This document shows positions 41,590 through 53,285 of a stretch of 64,000 nucleotides of DNA, in pieces. Every line of letters begins with the position of its first letter. The first letter of the stretch is position 1. Location: the NCBI GenBank assembly GCA_030710605.1, contig CP092874.1, positions 40,496,164 through 40,560,163 of the forward strand. The letters run 5' to 3'. A program made the position numbers and the translations under genes. The notes below the pieces were generated by a model that saw only the letters and a list, made by a program, of their open reading frames with translations, had not been told where the DNA came from and searched no databases. The stretch is from Cordylochernes scorpioides (taxonomy: Eukaryota; Arthropoda; Arachnida; Pseudoscorpiones; Chernetidae).

Positions 41590-42065
41590 GGAAATTATGC
41601 AGGGAAGAGAGATTGATCTATAAAAAATAAAGGTAATCTCTCCCGTCAAATTAAACGATGAAACTAAACGCCATCTATTGATCGTCGTCGCAAATTAGTG
41701 ACCTCGTGTTGGTAGCAAAGCCACAACACCAGCTTTGGCAAACTGAAAAGCGTCCATCTGGAGACTATGGTTTCAGGCTAATGGCACTCGTCGGTTTTAT
41801 AGATCAATTTCCTTCCAGGAAAATCACTACCTAGGTTTTCGCCGTGGATTTGGACTAGCCACTTTACCAGATAAACACCTCAGGCCATAGCCTGAGTCCA
41901 TGGTCTCCAGATGGACGCTTCTCAGTTTGTCAAAGCTAGTGTTGTGGCTTTGTCACCGACTCGAGGCCGCTAGTTTGCGGCGACAGTCAATAGATGGCGT
42001 CTAGTTTAGACATTTAATTTGACGTGAGCGGCGCCCTATGCTTTTATAGATTAATTTCCTCCCGT
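41590..42065. repeat. foldback element, about 475 bp
   Basis: Long imperfect arms: GCGTCCATCTGGAGAC at about 41752 mirrored by GTCTCCAGATGGACGC at about 41906, CCAGCTTTGGCAAACTGA mirrored by TCAGTTTGTCAAAGC, CGCCATCTATTGATCG mirrored by GTCAATAGATGGCG, and end TTTATAGATYAATTTCC. Confidence 0.8.
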
Positions 42066-42134
42066 TAAAAAATGTTCCATCTATATATACTATATTTATT
42101 CCACCCACACTCATTATAATTTATATATATTGTA

Positions 42135-42325
42135 TATATACAGTAGAACCCCCATGGAACTCAGGCTAGAAGATACTTCTCCTCTACACTAGGGCTGTTT
42201 TAATAACTTAAAAATAATATTTTAATATTTATTTACTCTATGGCAAGAGAATAACTCTCCCTAAAGGACAATTTTGCTCTGCAAATAGGTGGCTTTTACT
42301 GAGAGGTTCTCTACTGTTCTTATTA
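42135..42325. repeat. MITE, probably pogo/Tc1-like
   Basis: CAGTAGAACCCCC at about 42141 is mirrored by GAGAGGTTCTCTACTG at about 42299-42314. The left end abuts TA. A related internal sequence (GGTGTCCTCT) is seen around 22500-22650. Confidence 0.45.
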
Positions 42326-42332
42326 AAAATAA

Positions 42333-42535
42333 AATAGGCATATTCTGACCACTAACATTATCATATTTCAGATGGCAGAGAGCGCCATTTAGTGGAACAG
42401 AAATCAACTAAAAGTTGATTTAACCTGTTCCCTGATATTTCGCCAACCCATTTCATTGATAAATCAAGAAAAGCCAAAGAAAATACAAAAGCCAAAAAAA
42501 AAAAAACGCTCATGTTAGTTATAGGATATGCCTAA
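42333..42535. repeat. foldback element (GGCATATYCTGACCA ends)
   Basis: Left GGCATATTCTGACCACTAAC, right TGTTAGTTATAGGATATGCC, with an inner TCAACTAAAAGTTGA palindrome. Same family ends as 14745-14850 and 49690-49912. Confidence 0.65.
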
Positions 42536-42599
42536 TTTATTTTTATCATGAACTCCTGACCTCTCTTTCATATATATATAAAGTTTATAAATTCAGAAA

Positions 42600-42850
42600 A
42601 AATGCCAACCTGTATACTATGGTTTATATATATAAATATATATATACAGGTTGGCTTTTTGTTTGAATTTACCAAATATTGCGTTGTGGCTCATTCATAA
42701 TCACCATTAGTAAAGTTTTTACTAGGGTTATTGAAAAAATGCATATCGTTTTGATGCATAATTAAAAGAAGAGATACCTCTCTAGGTACATGAATATACT
42801 TCTCTCGGAACTTTATATGCGGGAGGATGGTATTCCTGTACCAAAAATAT
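42600..42850. repeat. foldback elements, partial
   Basis: GCCAACCTGTATA (42603) mirrored by TATACAGGTTGGC (42643), then sequence related to the foldback at 23660-23930 (GTTGTGGCTCATT, TTTTGATGCATAAT). Confidence 0.55.
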
Positions 42851-42930
42851 AGGAGTATAAACACTTTTTTGATTTTCAATATTAAAAAAAAAAAAAAAAA
42901 AACATTGATAGTATTCTATCTCTTTACATA

Positions 42931-43213
42931 TACACCTATCCCCCGATTTACACGGTACTTTTTTTACACGTTTTCGCTTTTACACGGTTTTTCAAATAAG
43001 TTTTTTGTTTTGTTTTTATCTCACTATACTAAATGCTACTGTGATTGAACACATGCGCTGTGTGCACATCTCACGAGGAATCCCGAGCTTATGTGCTGAC
43101 TACATATTTTAACCTGCCAATGCATTTTATTTTTATTTCTGTGTACACCTATCCCCCGATTTACACGTTTTTCTCAGGAACGTATCTACCGTGTAAATCG
43201 GGGGATAGGTGTA
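42931..43213. repeat. pogo-like MITE
   Basis: TA then CACCTATCCCCCGATTTACA at 42933, mirrored at 43188-43211 and followed by TA. An extra direct copy of the terminal repeat sits at about 43145. Design and TA duplication match the element at 62717-62996. Confidence 0.88.
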
Positions 43214-43695
43214 TTGCGTTATTTGACGATAATATTTAGCCCCCTTTGCCTATCAAACAACGAATTATAATCATTATTAGCGCGCGCTATTCGTTTGTTG
43301 TAGATTAAAAGACAAAACCAATAAGGATTATAATTCACAATTTTAAAGATATACTAGTATATGGCGCTATTAGAATATAATTTCAAAAAAAGAGTATTTA
43401 TGGAGGGACTCTTAAAATAGAAGTGAAGGGGTATTTAAGTGCTCTTTAGTATCTAGCAAAGCAAAGACCTTATAAAAGACGATATTTTGAACTATATTCT
43501 GTGAGGCCACTGGACATGCGTTGGACCTCGAGGCTGTTGGGCTACCTGCGCTACTTGGAGTATAGGAGCTCCATCTATGCTATCTGTATAAGACCGGTGG
43601 TCTTAATAAAGTTGTATGTGTGTGTAAGTACTATATTCTATGAACAATCTTGATATTTTAGAGATTCTCTGTCAGACAATAGAAGTATAGCCTAC

Positions 43696-43821
43696 CAGAT
43701 ACTTGGATCAAGTACTTCAAGATGGGAGCGTTGCCTGTGACCTCAGGAGGACTCCAGGCCAGTAGAGCCGACCTACTGGAGACCTGGAGTACGCGGGGTA
43801 AACCTGGAGATCCCGGGGGTT
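43696..43821 (-). CDS. Dscam-like gene, first half of FN1
   Basis: 126 nt, acceptor GTGATTTCAG, donor TCTG|GTAGGC, phase 1 to 1. It reads EPPGSPGLPRVLQVSSRSAL followed by LAWSPPEVTGNAPILKYLIQ, the typical FNIII start: Pro-rich linker, B-strand Trp, and the G-N-x-P-I-x-x-Y turn into strand C. It follows the Ig9 exon directly, as FN1 does in all Dscams. A donor two codons earlier (CAA|GTATCT) is possible but would break the phase to the next exon. Confidence 0.9.
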
Positions 43822-44029
43822 CTGAAATCACATTTAAACACTTTCCTTTTACCTAAATTATTAAGTTATATCATAAATATTGTTTAACTATTGCAAGAAT
43901 ACGTTTTGGATGGTAGACTCTCCTACCATTTGGAAAACATTGAACATCCTGGTCTCTCTTGTAGGTGATCTTTTAGTGCTGATGACTTTTTATTAGGTGA
44001 AGATAGCGGCTACCTGGCCGGAATTTATA

Positions 44030-44215
44030 GTTCTTCGAATTAAATATACTTCGGTCAGTATAAAGCTTTTTATTATCTCGACCATTCGACAAAAATCTTT
44101 TGTCCTCGTCAGGAGCAAATAAAAATCAAAGCATTTGGCAAGGCGTTAAATTTTCGTCGAAACGTCGAGATAAAAAAAAAAAGATTTATACTGGTCGAAG
44201 TAGCTTTAATTTTAA
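44030..44215. repeat. foldback element of Penelope-terminus type
   Basis: TACTTCGGTCAGTATAAAG mirrored by TTTATACTGGTCGAAGTA, inner TTATCTCGACCATTCGAC mirrored by GTCGAAACGTCGAGATAA, and a loop with TCCTCGTCAGGAGC. Confidence 0.8.
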
Positions 44216-44554
44216 GAACTTTTTATTAGGTGTTACCATTTCTTATTTCAGAAAGTCAGAAAATCAAATCATTTTGAATATAAAATATATCCATTTGTCC
44301 CATTTACTTATATTATTTAGCAGATTTAAGATTTTTTGAAGAGGTTCAATGAAAAATTTGAATGGAATCAGCTCTATAGAACATCCCTGTGTTTATTAAG
44401 TTTAACAGTTCTCCCAGGGTATCAGGATTGTCTAGCAGCGAGGGATGATTTAGCTTGATATTTAAATAAGGATTCAATTAAGGAGCATTTTCTATATATA
44501 AGAGTTCCCGTATTTATTTCCAGGATTTAATGGGTTGTAATTCAGATGGGATAA

Positions 44555-44705
44555 TCCAACGCGTGCGTGGTTAGCTTTTCTTGATTAATCAAGAATGGGT
44601 ATTTGGTAATTCTGGAATAATTAAAAATCAACGAATAATTGGTATTTATTCCGATAGATGGCGCCAGCTATCATCAACTTTCAGTTGCACGATAAAGAGA
44701 TTCCC
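44555..44705. repeat. foldback half copy
   Basis: Matches the right half of 23044-23294: TTAGCTTTTCTTGATTAATC, TTTATTCCGATAGATGGCG, CATCAACTTTCAGTTGCACG. Confidence 0.65.
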
Positions 44706-45619
44706 CATTCTTTTTTCATAATCCTCATATAAATCTTGTTGAAGACTCTATTCAAGGATGAGCAGCACTAGCCTTTGGGTAACAGCCCACTATCCATAGA
44801 TGGTCAACTGAACAGAATCGAGAACTAAGAAAGAAAAATCTCAATGTTCGCCACAATATACGTTCTGAGATATAGTACTTTCATTCAAGAAATAGTTATA
44901 TACATTAATTGTACATTGCATATATAAAATAGAAAAATATTTGAATTATAAAATATAGTTATATTTGAAATGACCTTCACAAATTGAATAAAGTAATTTC
45001 CATTTTCGGGCCAATTGCAGAAGCACATTGTGTTTTAATTGAAAAATTAAAGGCGAACTAAAAAGGTTTGATATAAAATAACTATTTTAAAAATAAGTAA
45101 CCTTGTGATTTTATCCTAAAATTAAAATAGAACTCAAAAGGTTTGATAAAATAATTAGATTTGAAAAATTAACCTTGATGCAAAGTGGTTTTATGCTATA
45201 CCAATGTTTTATATGGTCCTAAAGTTATAGAAGGGAACTCTATCGAATTTGTCTTTCAAACGCTTGATCCAATTGCCCCATATAGAACTGTATATTAATG
45301 CTAGGCTGTTTGTTGTTTTGAACCATTCGTCCCACAAACAGGCTTCGAAATAAAGAAACTCTTTGTTCTAATTTTTGACTTTACCAAAAGTTATGGCTTC
45401 CACACTGGTAACTGTAGAACTTCCTAATGAAAATACCTATCTATTTCTAAGAAGATTTTACATCATAGACACGCTCAAAATTTAAAAAGATGTTTCACAG
45501 AAACAATGCATTACATTCGAAATAAATTTGATTTTAGCAGCCTGGATTCCGAACAAAAGAGGTTAGCACAGGGAAAGCTCGCATAAAAGGCCTGTGTTCT
45601 ACAGAAATAAAAGGCTTAC

Positions 45620-45759
45620 CTTGTACCAGGAGCTGGACTGAGGCGGTTGCCGTGCCGTGGGGATTGGTCAACGTACAGACATAGAGTCCTCCGTCCTCGG
45701 ACCTCACCGATTCCACCACCAACTCGGTCAGTCCGGGCTGGACCCCCCTCTGGCTAAAT
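45620..45759 (-). CDS. Dscam-like gene, second half of Ig9
   Basis: 140 nt, acceptor CTGCCCAGCCAG, donor CAAG|GTAAGC, phase 2 in and 1 out. It reads RFSQRGVQPGLTELVVESVR followed by SEDGGLYVCTLTNPHGTATA. The D-x-G-x-Y-x-C motif of the F strand and the G-strand SVQLLVQ complete Ig9; the cysteine pairs with that in 47257-47401. A nearby acceptor four bases upstream would bring a stop within three codons, so this one was chosen. Confidence 0.9.
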
Positions 45760-46142
45760 CTGGCTGGGCAGCACCCACACGGCAACTGACATCGGGACTG
45801 AAGAAGTTCTTACAGGATGGCAGAAACCTTATCTGTGTGAGAAAGTCTCTATCTTTCTCCTGGACTCGAGGAAGAAGTTTCCACACGGAACATTACTCTA
45901 AGTGGAGATGTTACAGTAAGAAAACGTATGTGATTCTGAGAAGACTTCATCGCCCCTTATCCCGTAATAAGGGATTTTTAAACAGAGAGAACTTGCTTCA
46001 TTCTGAAAAGAAAGAATGTTGAAGAGAGAGAGAGAGAGAAAGTACATCTCCATCTACAAGAATATTTATCTAACATTGCTTCAACTGTGACTGAAGCACT
46101 TCCTACTGAAAAGACCTATCTATTTCTAAGACCTACCTATTT

Positions 46143-46230
46143 CTTAAAATCAAAGATACTTCGGCCAGTAAATCTTTTTATTATCTCTTATTATCATCGA
46201 TTTACTGGCCGAAGTATCTTTGATTTTAAG
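46143..46230. repeat. palindrome with 32-bp arms
   Basis: CTTAAAATCAAAGATACTTC (46143) through AGTAAATC (46174), mirrored exactly at 46199-46230, with a 24-bp loop. Carries the ACTTCGGCCAGT core shared with 40158-40278. Confidence 0.9.
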
Positions 46231-46859
46231 AACTAAGAATGTTTTCAGTTTAACGTTAATGAAAACATGCACCATCTCGCTGAATAAACAACAATAAACT
46301 TTTATTTACTTTTTTCTCAGAATACCTTTTCATGATTAACTACGACAAGCCAATGTAAGTTTTCGAGCTGTTGGTATCTGTTAACAATGAAATTGAGTTT
46401 CTACCATATCACCTAGGATTTACAAAACATCAATCTGTTACAAGTGTGTGTTAGTGGCTTCAATTGAATCATTCGATCGAACATAATCCTCCCATTCTGG
46501 AAATTACTCTCTAGCCCATTTCCTTCTCTCAACATCTCTATTAATACCATTCCTCTAACCATCAAATGATATTTGCCATACAAATTTCATGGGTGTAATC
46601 TCCAAAAAAGCCTTCCACGGTAATTTATGCTGATGGTTTCTAACCACTTAACAATATTACAATATAAAACTTTGTGGAAAACTTCCCTTTTTTTTCGTGT
46701 GTGTGGCACAATAAATGGAAGTATAGGGCTGGAGTTGATTTAACTAACATAATTTTATAAACACCTTTATGCAATATTTGGTAGTTATATAACAAGATGT
46801 ACATGATAATCATGGTGGGGAGAAGGTTGTGATTGATTATACTGTAAGTACACTACATG

Positions 46860-47075
46860 TCTGGGGGTCGGTGGAAGGGTGGTCTAAACCGTTGGTTTTC
46901 GACCGCTACGACCCAGAATCGAATCCCGCATTGGTCACTTTTTTTCTGATTTTAAAACAAATGCTCCAATGGCCCCCGAATCTTGCAAATGTCCAACCCC
47001 ACCAGCGAGTGCATGTAACCAAACGGAGCTCTGACACATTTGTATGTGCAAAGTCGAACTGCTTCTCAGAGAGTT
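46860..47075 (+). repeat. SINE, head and middle
   Basis: GGGGGTCGGTGGAAGGGTGG, B box CAGAATCGAATCCCGC, CTCCAATGGCCCCCGAATC, CACCAGCGAGTGCA: same family as 54061-54367, ending before the ATGTGTAGACATG part. Confidence 0.8.
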
Positions 47076-47256
47076 TAGCCTTCCTGTTCGTACTTCAGTG
47101 TAGTACATGCTAATATAGGTTTAGGTTGACAATGTACTAGTAATATACCAATGATTTAGACCCTTTTCGCCGAAAAGAACCGATTTTATGCTTCTAATTC
47201 TTCTCATTAGAGATGGTTGAAGAAAATGTTAGATAGACACTGGGAATTTTTCTCAC

Positions 47257-47401
47257 CTGGAGTCCAGGGGCCTTGAGTCCCTCTCCCAGGACGTCTTGAT
47301 GGGGGCGTCTCCAGTAGCCTGACAGCGTAGCACCGCGGGGCGACCTCGGGGGACCGCGAGGGTGGAGTAGCTGGGGGAGTCGGCGGTCAGCTGAGGGGGC
47401 A
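47257..47401 (-). CDS. Dscam-like gene, first half of Ig9
   Basis: 145 nt, acceptor GATGTGCCCCCAG, donor CCAG|GTGAGA, phase 1 in and 2 out. It reads VPPQLTADSPSYSTLAVPRG and then RPAVLRCQATGDAPIKTSWE with the first Ig cysteine and the core tryptophan. VPP-x-L at the start and G-(D/E)-x-P-I-x-x-x-W are typical of Dscam Ig9. Joins to 45620-45759. Confidence 0.9.
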
Positions 47402-47448
47402 CTGGGGGCACATCGACATGGGAGATTGGCTAAATAGATTCGACAATA

Positions 47449-47670
47449 TTCTAACCCAGGGGTCAGAAAACTTTTGAGTCGGAAGAGTCAAAAATTATAA
47501 TTTACAAAAATTCAAAGTTTTTAAAGAGCCACAAAATTTTTTCTTTCCAACAATAAACAGTACTCGCATAAATAATATCCGCGTATTCAACTATAAAAAG
47601 AGCCGCAGCTTCACATCCAAAGACCCGCATGTAGCTCGCGGACTGCAGTTTGCCGACCTCTGTTCTAACC
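47449..47670. repeat. hAT-type MITE with 8-bp target duplication
   Basis: Ends CAGGGGTCAGAAAACTTTTG (47457) and AGTTTGCCGACCTCTG (47662), flanked by a perfect TTCTAACC duplication (47449-47456, 47663-47670). Same family as 30320-30774. Confidence 0.93.
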
Positions 47671-47679
47671 GATAATGAT

Positions 47680-47915
47680 ATCAGAAATTTGAACTATTTT
47701 TGACTCGTATGCTTCTTTTTAAATAAATCAATTTTCTACTGCCCTTACTGTAATAAAAAAATAATGAGAAGATTCACCACTGATGTGTGAGATCCAGGCC
47801 CTCCCAATATATTTATTATATCAGTAAGGGCAGTAGAAAAATATTTTATTTAAAAAGAAGCATACTAGTCAAATTTATGATTTCAGATAACGCGCTAATG
47901 TATCTTCTAGATACT
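47680..47915. repeat. MITE copy
   Basis: GACTCGTATGCTTCTTTTTA mirrored by AAAAGAAGCATACTAGTC, core GATTCACCACTGATG and CAGGCCCTCCC, inner ACTGCCCTTACTG mirrored by CAGTAAGGGCAGT, end ATAACGCGCTAATGTATC. Confidence 0.8.
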
Positions 47916-47934
47916 GATATGTTAGAGAAAATAA

Positions 47935-48180
47935 GCATCTCCTGAGAAAGAGAGAGTGAGAGAGATCGATCAACTGAAAGGTGCTGATGGCTTGCGCCAT
48001 CTGTCGGAATAAATATCAAATAATAGTTGATTATTAATTTTTTCTTAATATTAGTTAAATACTATTTCTTGATAAATCATTGATCATTCTGTAATAATTC
48101 AAAACCAACGATTTGTAGATATTTATTCAGACAGATGGCGCAAGACATCAGAAACTACCAGGTGCACGATCAGAAAATGC
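47935..48180. repeat. foldback element
   Basis: GCATCTCCTGAG at 47935 to CAGAAAATGC at 48180, with GGTGCTGATGGCTTGCGCCA mirrored by TGGCGCAAGACATCAGAAAC. Family of 23044-23294. Contains a GA-rich run at its left end. Confidence 0.75.
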
Positions 48181-48784
48181 TTTTTTTTTTCTTAATTTAT
48201 CAATTTGACAATTTTATGACAATTAACATAATTTTATTGACATCTTGTCAATACATGCAAAAATGCAGTCTCTGCACTATTTTATTAACTTTATCAACTT
48301 GAATCAAGTACAATTTTATTTTTTTTTTTACAATATAACAACAATTCACCTCTTGGAACGAGGAATAATCGCTTAATATTTCTTTAAAAAAAGAAAGTAA
48401 ATTGTCGGGTGAAGAGCGTTTTTTTTTTTCGGTTGAGCCTAATGCTCGCACCTATTGGCTAAGGGAATATAGGGTATAAGGACAGAGCTTAGGGGACATT
48501 ATAAGAGCCAATACAAGACAAGCTTCATCTCATCCAATGATCGTTTTTCTATTTTTTATTTAATTCTATTTATTTATTAAATAACATTTTTTAAAATAGT
48601 TGCTCAAAACTTAACTCGCGGCAGAACCCAGGTCTTCTAGCTAGGTTTGAAGAAGAGATCGTGTAGGAATATCTAGTGAAAAGAAACCAAATAGAATTTC
48701 ATACTGTATATATTAACCTCTAAATTCATAATAAAATTATGAAAACGATTAAAAATACAGAAATATTTTCTCACAATGAGTTTT
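48181..48784. other. AT-rich intron, nothing recognised
   Basis: Poly-T runs, no coding or repeat structure assigned. Confidence 0.5.
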
Positions 48785-49400
48785 TTTAAATCTTAAAATA
48801 TTAGTTTTCAAGCGATAATCGCTCTTCAACGGGCTTAATAAAAGACATAGACTGTATCTTACAAGAAATATTTACGATACACACGCGCGCAGCGTGGATA
48901 TTTACCACTGAAATTTTAAAATTATTATCGCTTGACCCCGAAACTACTCCTCCAAATGCTTCGAAACATCAAGCAAGGATCTACCTCCACAACAAACCTG
49001 ACCGGCCATGGTTACATTCAGGCAGACCTTGCAACGGTATCGAAAGAAGACCCAACTTGCCCCCACTGCCAAGATGAAGACCAAACCGTAGACCACCTAC
49101 TCTTCACTTGCCCAACCTTCCAATACCAAAGATTCCAGACAGCCACTCTCCTAGGTATCACCAACATATGTCCAGCATCCCTAGAAAATCTCCTAAGAAA
49201 GAAATCTGCCTGGCGACACCTCATTAATTGGACTTCCACTGGCATTGTATATAAATCCAAGAAGACTTAGGTCAGAAGGACATCCCGGGTAGTTGGCGAC
49301 TTCTGTACGCTCCAGGAACCTGGGTTACTTAAATAAATAATAATAATTATCGCTTGAAAGCTAGAATTTTAAAATGAAAAGAAACTCATTGTGATAAATA
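48785..49400. repeat. inverted-repeat element holding a LINE fragment
   Basis: TTTCAAGCGATAAT at about 48809 and CACAATGAGTTT at about 48773 are mirrored by ATTATCGCTTGAAA at about 49350 and AAACTCATTGTG at about 49383. A LINE 3' fragment (48932-49270) lies inside. Confidence 0.6.
48932..49270 (+). pseudogene. LINE pol C-terminal fragment
   Basis: 112 open codons ending at 49270. CPHCQDEDQTVDHLLFTCP is the CCHC-type C-terminal motif of jockey/R1/CR1-type LINE proteins that follows the RT/RNase H part. The 5' part is missing, as is typical for truncated LINE copies. The short AATAATAATAATT stretch after it resembles a LINE tail. Confidence 0.75.
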
Positions 49401-49689
49401 ATTTTTGTATTTTTAACCTCTAAATATTCTTCTCTTTCTTGATTTTCAATATTATACCTTATAAGTATCTTTAAAAATTAAAATTAAATTACCCAGACAT
49501 ATATAAACGCCCCTATTCTTGTTAATTTGTTGATGGAAGTTTCATTTTACTAACATATCGCACACGTGACGTGCGGTACTGGAACTTGATTATATGAACG
49601 TACTATAGGTGTTTATGTAATAGCAAGGTTGTATAGTATATATAAACATGTATGCAAAAACAAAAATATAAAAAAGGTCAGATGTGGAT

Positions 49690-49912
49690 TTTAAAATAAA
49701 AAAGGCATATCCTAACCAGGTTCACATGAGCATTTCTAGATGGCAGAGCGCCAACAGCGCGAAACGCGTTCGTGGTTGACTTTTCTTGATTTATCGAGAA
49801 ATTGGTTTGGTCAAATATCACGGAACAAGTAAAATACCCGTTTAGTTTATTTTTGTTCAACTAGATGGCGCTCTGTCATCTAGAAAAGCTCATGTTAACC
49901 TGGTCAGGATAA
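49690..49912. repeat. foldback element (GGCATATCCTAACCAGG ends)
   Basis: GCATATCCTAACCAGGTTCA mirrored by TTAACCTGGTCAGGATA. GAGCATTTCTAGATGGCAGA mirrored by GTCATCTAGAAAAGCTC. Confidence 0.85.
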
Positions 49913-50735
49913 CGGCTGTCTACCCGTTATAGAAATACAATTTATTTTATAAAAATAAACCTAATCAAATAATGTACTGATATTTCTATCAAAATAAGTC
50001 TTTAAAAAGGCTTAATTAAAAATATTTCATAAATGCTCTTAATATATAGGTGAATTACGATAAAAAAAAACGAAAGTAATTTGAATCGAAAACCAAAAAT
50101 CATTTATTTTGATGATCTTTTCTAATTTGCATATCAGAAACTACTGCATATAAATGATGTAAAGGTTGACAATGAGGGATTTCATAGCTCTTGAAAATAT
50201 ATTGGGAAAAATGTCACGCTCAATTATTTCTATGAAACATCTCATTCCAACAGTGAATTATTTAAAGAAATTCCAGAGTACTGAAAAAGATAAACTGGGC
50301 GTTAGCGGATGAGGGCCTAGCAGCGATAGCTAGGAATGCTTGCCATTTCCTTTGTCTATGAGTGTGGCTAGTACTTTTTTTATTTGGCAGTGTGGACTGT
50401 ATCTAGATAGGCCAGACCAGCTGAATATTACCCTTGAATTAGAGCCGTTCGATTCTTTATAAAACCTTCTGATTACATGAGCAACGTCAAGCCTCTTTGA
50501 CTAGGTGAGTCTTCTAGCGCTAATTAATTGGAGCACAGACTCAAAGAACTAGACGGATTCGATGACTAACTACAAACACACTCGTTTTATTTGTCAAACT
50601 AACTGCTTTTATTTATTTAAAATTTGAATATTTAACTAAAGTAACAAAATTTACATAATAGGCGCGAAAATAAACTTGATTTGTATTTCATTACATGTAC
50701 GAATAGCTGCTAAAGGAGAATCTATTTCTGTATAG

Positions 50736-50957
50736 ATGCCAAATCAGTTTCTATATGTATATATCGATCCCAAGTTTGGTCGAAAATATTTAAATAGTTT
50801 CGAAAATTCTCAGATTTTTGAAGGGACAACTTTTTACAACATTTTTATGGAAGGCGCTGTGGAGTGCATATTGATTTCCAAGTTGGTATTCCGAAGATGG
50901 GAATATGAAAACGGCACAAGCTATCAAGTTGGGATGTTTGATAGGAAGCAAATCTAG
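50736..50957 (+). CDS. unrecognised 73-codon ORF
   Basis: ATG to TAG with a non-repetitive, balanced sequence (MPNQFLYVYIDPKFGRKYLN at the start, KLVFRRWEYENGTSYQVGMF near the end). No family recognised. No splice sites assigned. Possibly a decayed transposon piece. Confidence 0.2.
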   Translation: MPNQFLYVYIDPKFGRKYLNSFENSQIFEGTTFYNIFMEGAVECILISKLVFRRWEYENGTSYQVGMFDRKQI

Positions 50958-51214
50958 ACATCATCTTCCTTAAATAAAAATAAATAGGTTTCTAAAGTTT
51001 TAATTCAAAACTTCTTCCTCTCTATTTGCAGTGAGGAGCAAAATGTCGAAAATAACTAGAAAAAAAGTGTTTAAAATATCATCTTTAAATTAGCGCCACA
51101 TCTATCTAAGAAAATTATAAACATTTTAAAACGCTATTTTTATTTTTTTAATATATGTAATTAGAATGTATTTCTACAGCACTTATCCTGCGATAATCAA
51201 AAATTGAAAGAGGG

Positions 51215-51265
51215 AGAGCATGATGGCTCATCAGTGGTGAACCCTCCCAGTGGTTTCGCTAATAG
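51215..51265. repeat. MITE core fragment
   Basis: ATGGCTCATCAGTGGTGAAC followed by CCTCCCAGTGGTTTCGC, identical to the family core at 26.1 kb. Confidence 0.65.
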
Positions 51266-52122
51266 ACATTTGCTTTTTAAATTTACTATAAAATAAACAA
51301 ACAATAATATTCATTATGAAATATTTCTATACACCCACATATATATATATATATCACAACAATGGATTGTCCACATTATTATAAATATCAGTTCGAATTA
51401 TTCCTGTGATATGCTCTATGTATAATTTTTTTAAAGCTTTCAAATAAGATTTGGATATGTCTCATCTTGAGATATAGAACGAATTATTTTATCAAGTCTT
51501 ACAATTTGCGGTTAAAAACGGCAAGTTATATTAAGAACAAATGGGAAGAGAGACAAAAGATGTGACTCTTAGAAAGAGAGAGAGCTGTTTGGCGACAAGT
51601 GTCACTAAATTGTCAAGTGAAGGAGGACTCGATTCCCTAAATGGAGAAAGGAGAAAATTGCTTTCATTTTGATCTTAATAGAGTATGAGAGTGGGGACAC
51701 AATATGAAGAAAGTCTTTTATCGAAAATTGGTTCTTTGTGGTATTTCATGTCCGGAGAGGAAATTATAACTTTAGTTTCCATTTGGTCCCGGTATCTATT
51801 TATAAATCCCTCTATTAAATATATAGAATGATCGATTGTTTCCCTATTATGGAAATTGATTTAGAAAGGTGTAAACTTAATTTTTGTGGCCGAATGATTC
51901 ATTTTTAATAATTAAAAAAAAAACTAACTACTTTCCTCATTGATATGATTAAATATTAGGTAGGGCCTGGCTCATCGGTTTATTTATTTACGCTTAATAG
52001 GCAATTTTTGTGGATGTCTTTGTGGAATAGCAATGATAGAGAAACACATATATATAGATATATGTTGTTGAAAATCGAGCAATCCATTTACACAAGATTA
52101 TTTATAGAGAGCTGGACATCTA

Positions 52123-52829
52123 TCCCTATATATATATAAGTCAGTGTATGTATGTATGTATGTTTGTCGGCTATACACATCTTTAATATGTAATTAATCT
52201 GACTGAAAGTTTAACAGTATATATAGTAGAATCTGTAAAAACTTACGAGATAATATTTCAGGTCTCTAACCCGAATATTCTTCGATATATTTGCAAATTT
52301 GCGTTACAAATTTTCCCTTTCGCTCGCAAGCAGCGCCTCTAGTGGTAAAGATGGGAGGTAATATCAGCTGACCTAACCTACATGTAAAACGTGTTTTAAC
52401 AAGGCATAGAAAAAAATATGGAAGAGATATTTGTCGCATTTTTAGCCAAGAAAATTTGAAATTGATAGGTTCTGGGCGAAATAGTTGTTTTTTAGTCAGA
52501 AAATGATGATGACAATATTGCTGTATTATGTTTGACTATCAGATACAAAATTATATCGGGAAAAATTCCAAAAAGCATAGATCACGGGTGAAAACAGTTT
52601 ATTTTTAGTATGCAGGAACAAAATTCTAACAGAAAAAATATTCATTCTAGCAGAAGACACAAAGCCAGATCATCTCTTCATAAAATATCGCTTCTCAGAC
52701 AGAAAGTTTGGAGCGGGACGTTTCACAAAAATGACATCCACGGCGCCAATTTATAATTGTAACGAATAGTATTTGAATAAAAACATTTAATCGGGTAAAA
52801 CACGGGCGTTGCCCGGGTCATTCGGCCAG
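52123..52829 (+). mobile_element. Helitron, complete non-autonomous copy
   Basis: 5' end TCCCTATATATATATAAGTC at 52123. 3' GGTAAAACACGGGCGTTGCC, hairpin, then TCATTCGGCCAG ending at 52829 (CCAG in place of the usual CTAG). The last 110 bp match the Helitron ends at 57.3 and 57.7 kb. No coding. Confidence 0.85.
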
Positions 52830-53019
52830 TAGAAAATAAAAATAGCATTAATAGGAAGACAGAAATAACACAATCATACCTACAGTTAAAACAAAAATAG
52901 TCAAATATATATAGCATTTTATTTCTGAAGATATAATAATTGAATATAAATTAATTTTTAAATTAGTTTAAATTATTTTCAAATATATTCTATACAGATC
53001 TTACTGCGATTATAAAAAT

Positions 53020-53285
53020 TATTGAATGAAAAAGCTTGGTTCATCAGTTGTGAACCTCTCAGCGGTTTCGCCGAATTAATTTACAGGCCGCTCTACTATT
53101 GTGCTGAATTGGGTTTGTTATATGCCTTGCATTTTCTATGGAACATAGCTTAAGAGTATATAGGGAACCTATGTCTGGATATAAATTTGGCGAAACTATT
53201 TAGGATTCTTTACTGATGAGCCAAGCCCTCTCATCTATTAATTTTTATCATTGCAGTAAAATCTGAATAGAATATATTTAATAAT
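53020..53285. repeat. MITE copies, degenerate
   Basis: GGTTCATCAGTTGTGAACC and GGTTTCGCCGAATTAAT near 53040, then GGCGAAACTATTTAGGATTC and TGATGAGCCAAGCCCTC near 53190: two partial copies in opposite orientation. Confidence 0.6.

Larger units (their letters stand above)
49913..52122. other. AT-rich intron with one small ORF and minor repeats
   Basis: Contains an unassigned ORF (50736-50957), a MITE core (51215-51265) and a Penelope-type tail (TTTCTAAAGTTTTAATTC..GTGAGGAGCAAAATGTCGA near 51030). Otherwise nothing recognised. Confidence 0.4.
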
